A stretch of DNA of 6,377 nt from an uncultured Planctomycetaceae bacterium (GTDB lineage Bacteria; Planctomycetota; Planctomycetia; Pirellulales; Pirellulaceae), in assembly GCA_937967665.1 (NCBI GenBank), contig CALBSZ010000237.1:1-6377 (forward strand), read 5' to 3'. Below are positions 6,368 to 6,377 of this stretch, piece after piece. The position numbers and the translations under genes are program-made. How positions within the stretch are numbered: position 1 is the first letter of the stretch; each line of letters begins with the position of its first letter. The notes beneath the pieces are model-generated. The model did no database searches, was not told where the DNA came from, and worked only from the letters and a program-made list of their open reading frames with translations.

Positions 6368-6377
6368 CTGGACGGCG

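Overview
The window looks like chromosomal DNA of a GC-rich Gram-negative bacterium, most probably a planctomycete. That assignment is an inference from protein style: a TolQ/ExbB homologue with a signal peptide and Ala/Pro-rich N-terminal extension, a giant PD40 plus squalene-cyclase-like fusion protein, and a small lipoprotein of plain composition. All recognisable genes are on the + strand. Large open frames on the - strand are GC-driven shadows.

Layout: (1) 1-861, a MotA/TolQ/ExbB-type proton-channel subunit whose start lies before the window; (2) 921-1346, an ExbD/TolR-type partner with the membrane aspartate and a good ribosome binding site; (3) 1379-5656, a 1425-residue membrane protein with an N-terminal membrane anchor, a PD40 (TolB-like) beta-propeller, a Trp-rich juxtamembrane segment, two more membrane helices, a roughly 670-residue disordered Gln/Glu/Pro/Ala/Thr-rich stalk, and a C-terminal squalene-cyclase/prenyltransferase-like alpha/alpha-toroid; (4) 5657-5857, the in-frame remainder of that toroid, separated from the main frame by one TAG codon at 5654-5656; (5) 5972-6367, a small lipoprotein with its own Shine-Dalgarno sequence.

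Genes 1-3 are closely spaced (59 and 32 bases) and probably form one operon. Taken together they look like a Tol/Ton-type machine: a TolQ-TolR/ExbB-ExbD motor beside one polypeptide that joins a TolB-like propeller, a TonB/TolA-like membrane helix and stalk, and a toroid where TonB would carry its C-terminal domain. The parts are read from the sequence; the idea that the motor drives the stalk is inference.

The second main point is the single amber codon. The 66 codons after it continue the toroid family pattern to a natural stop, so the gene is recently broken, read through, or miscalled by one base (CAG to TAG is the simplest change).
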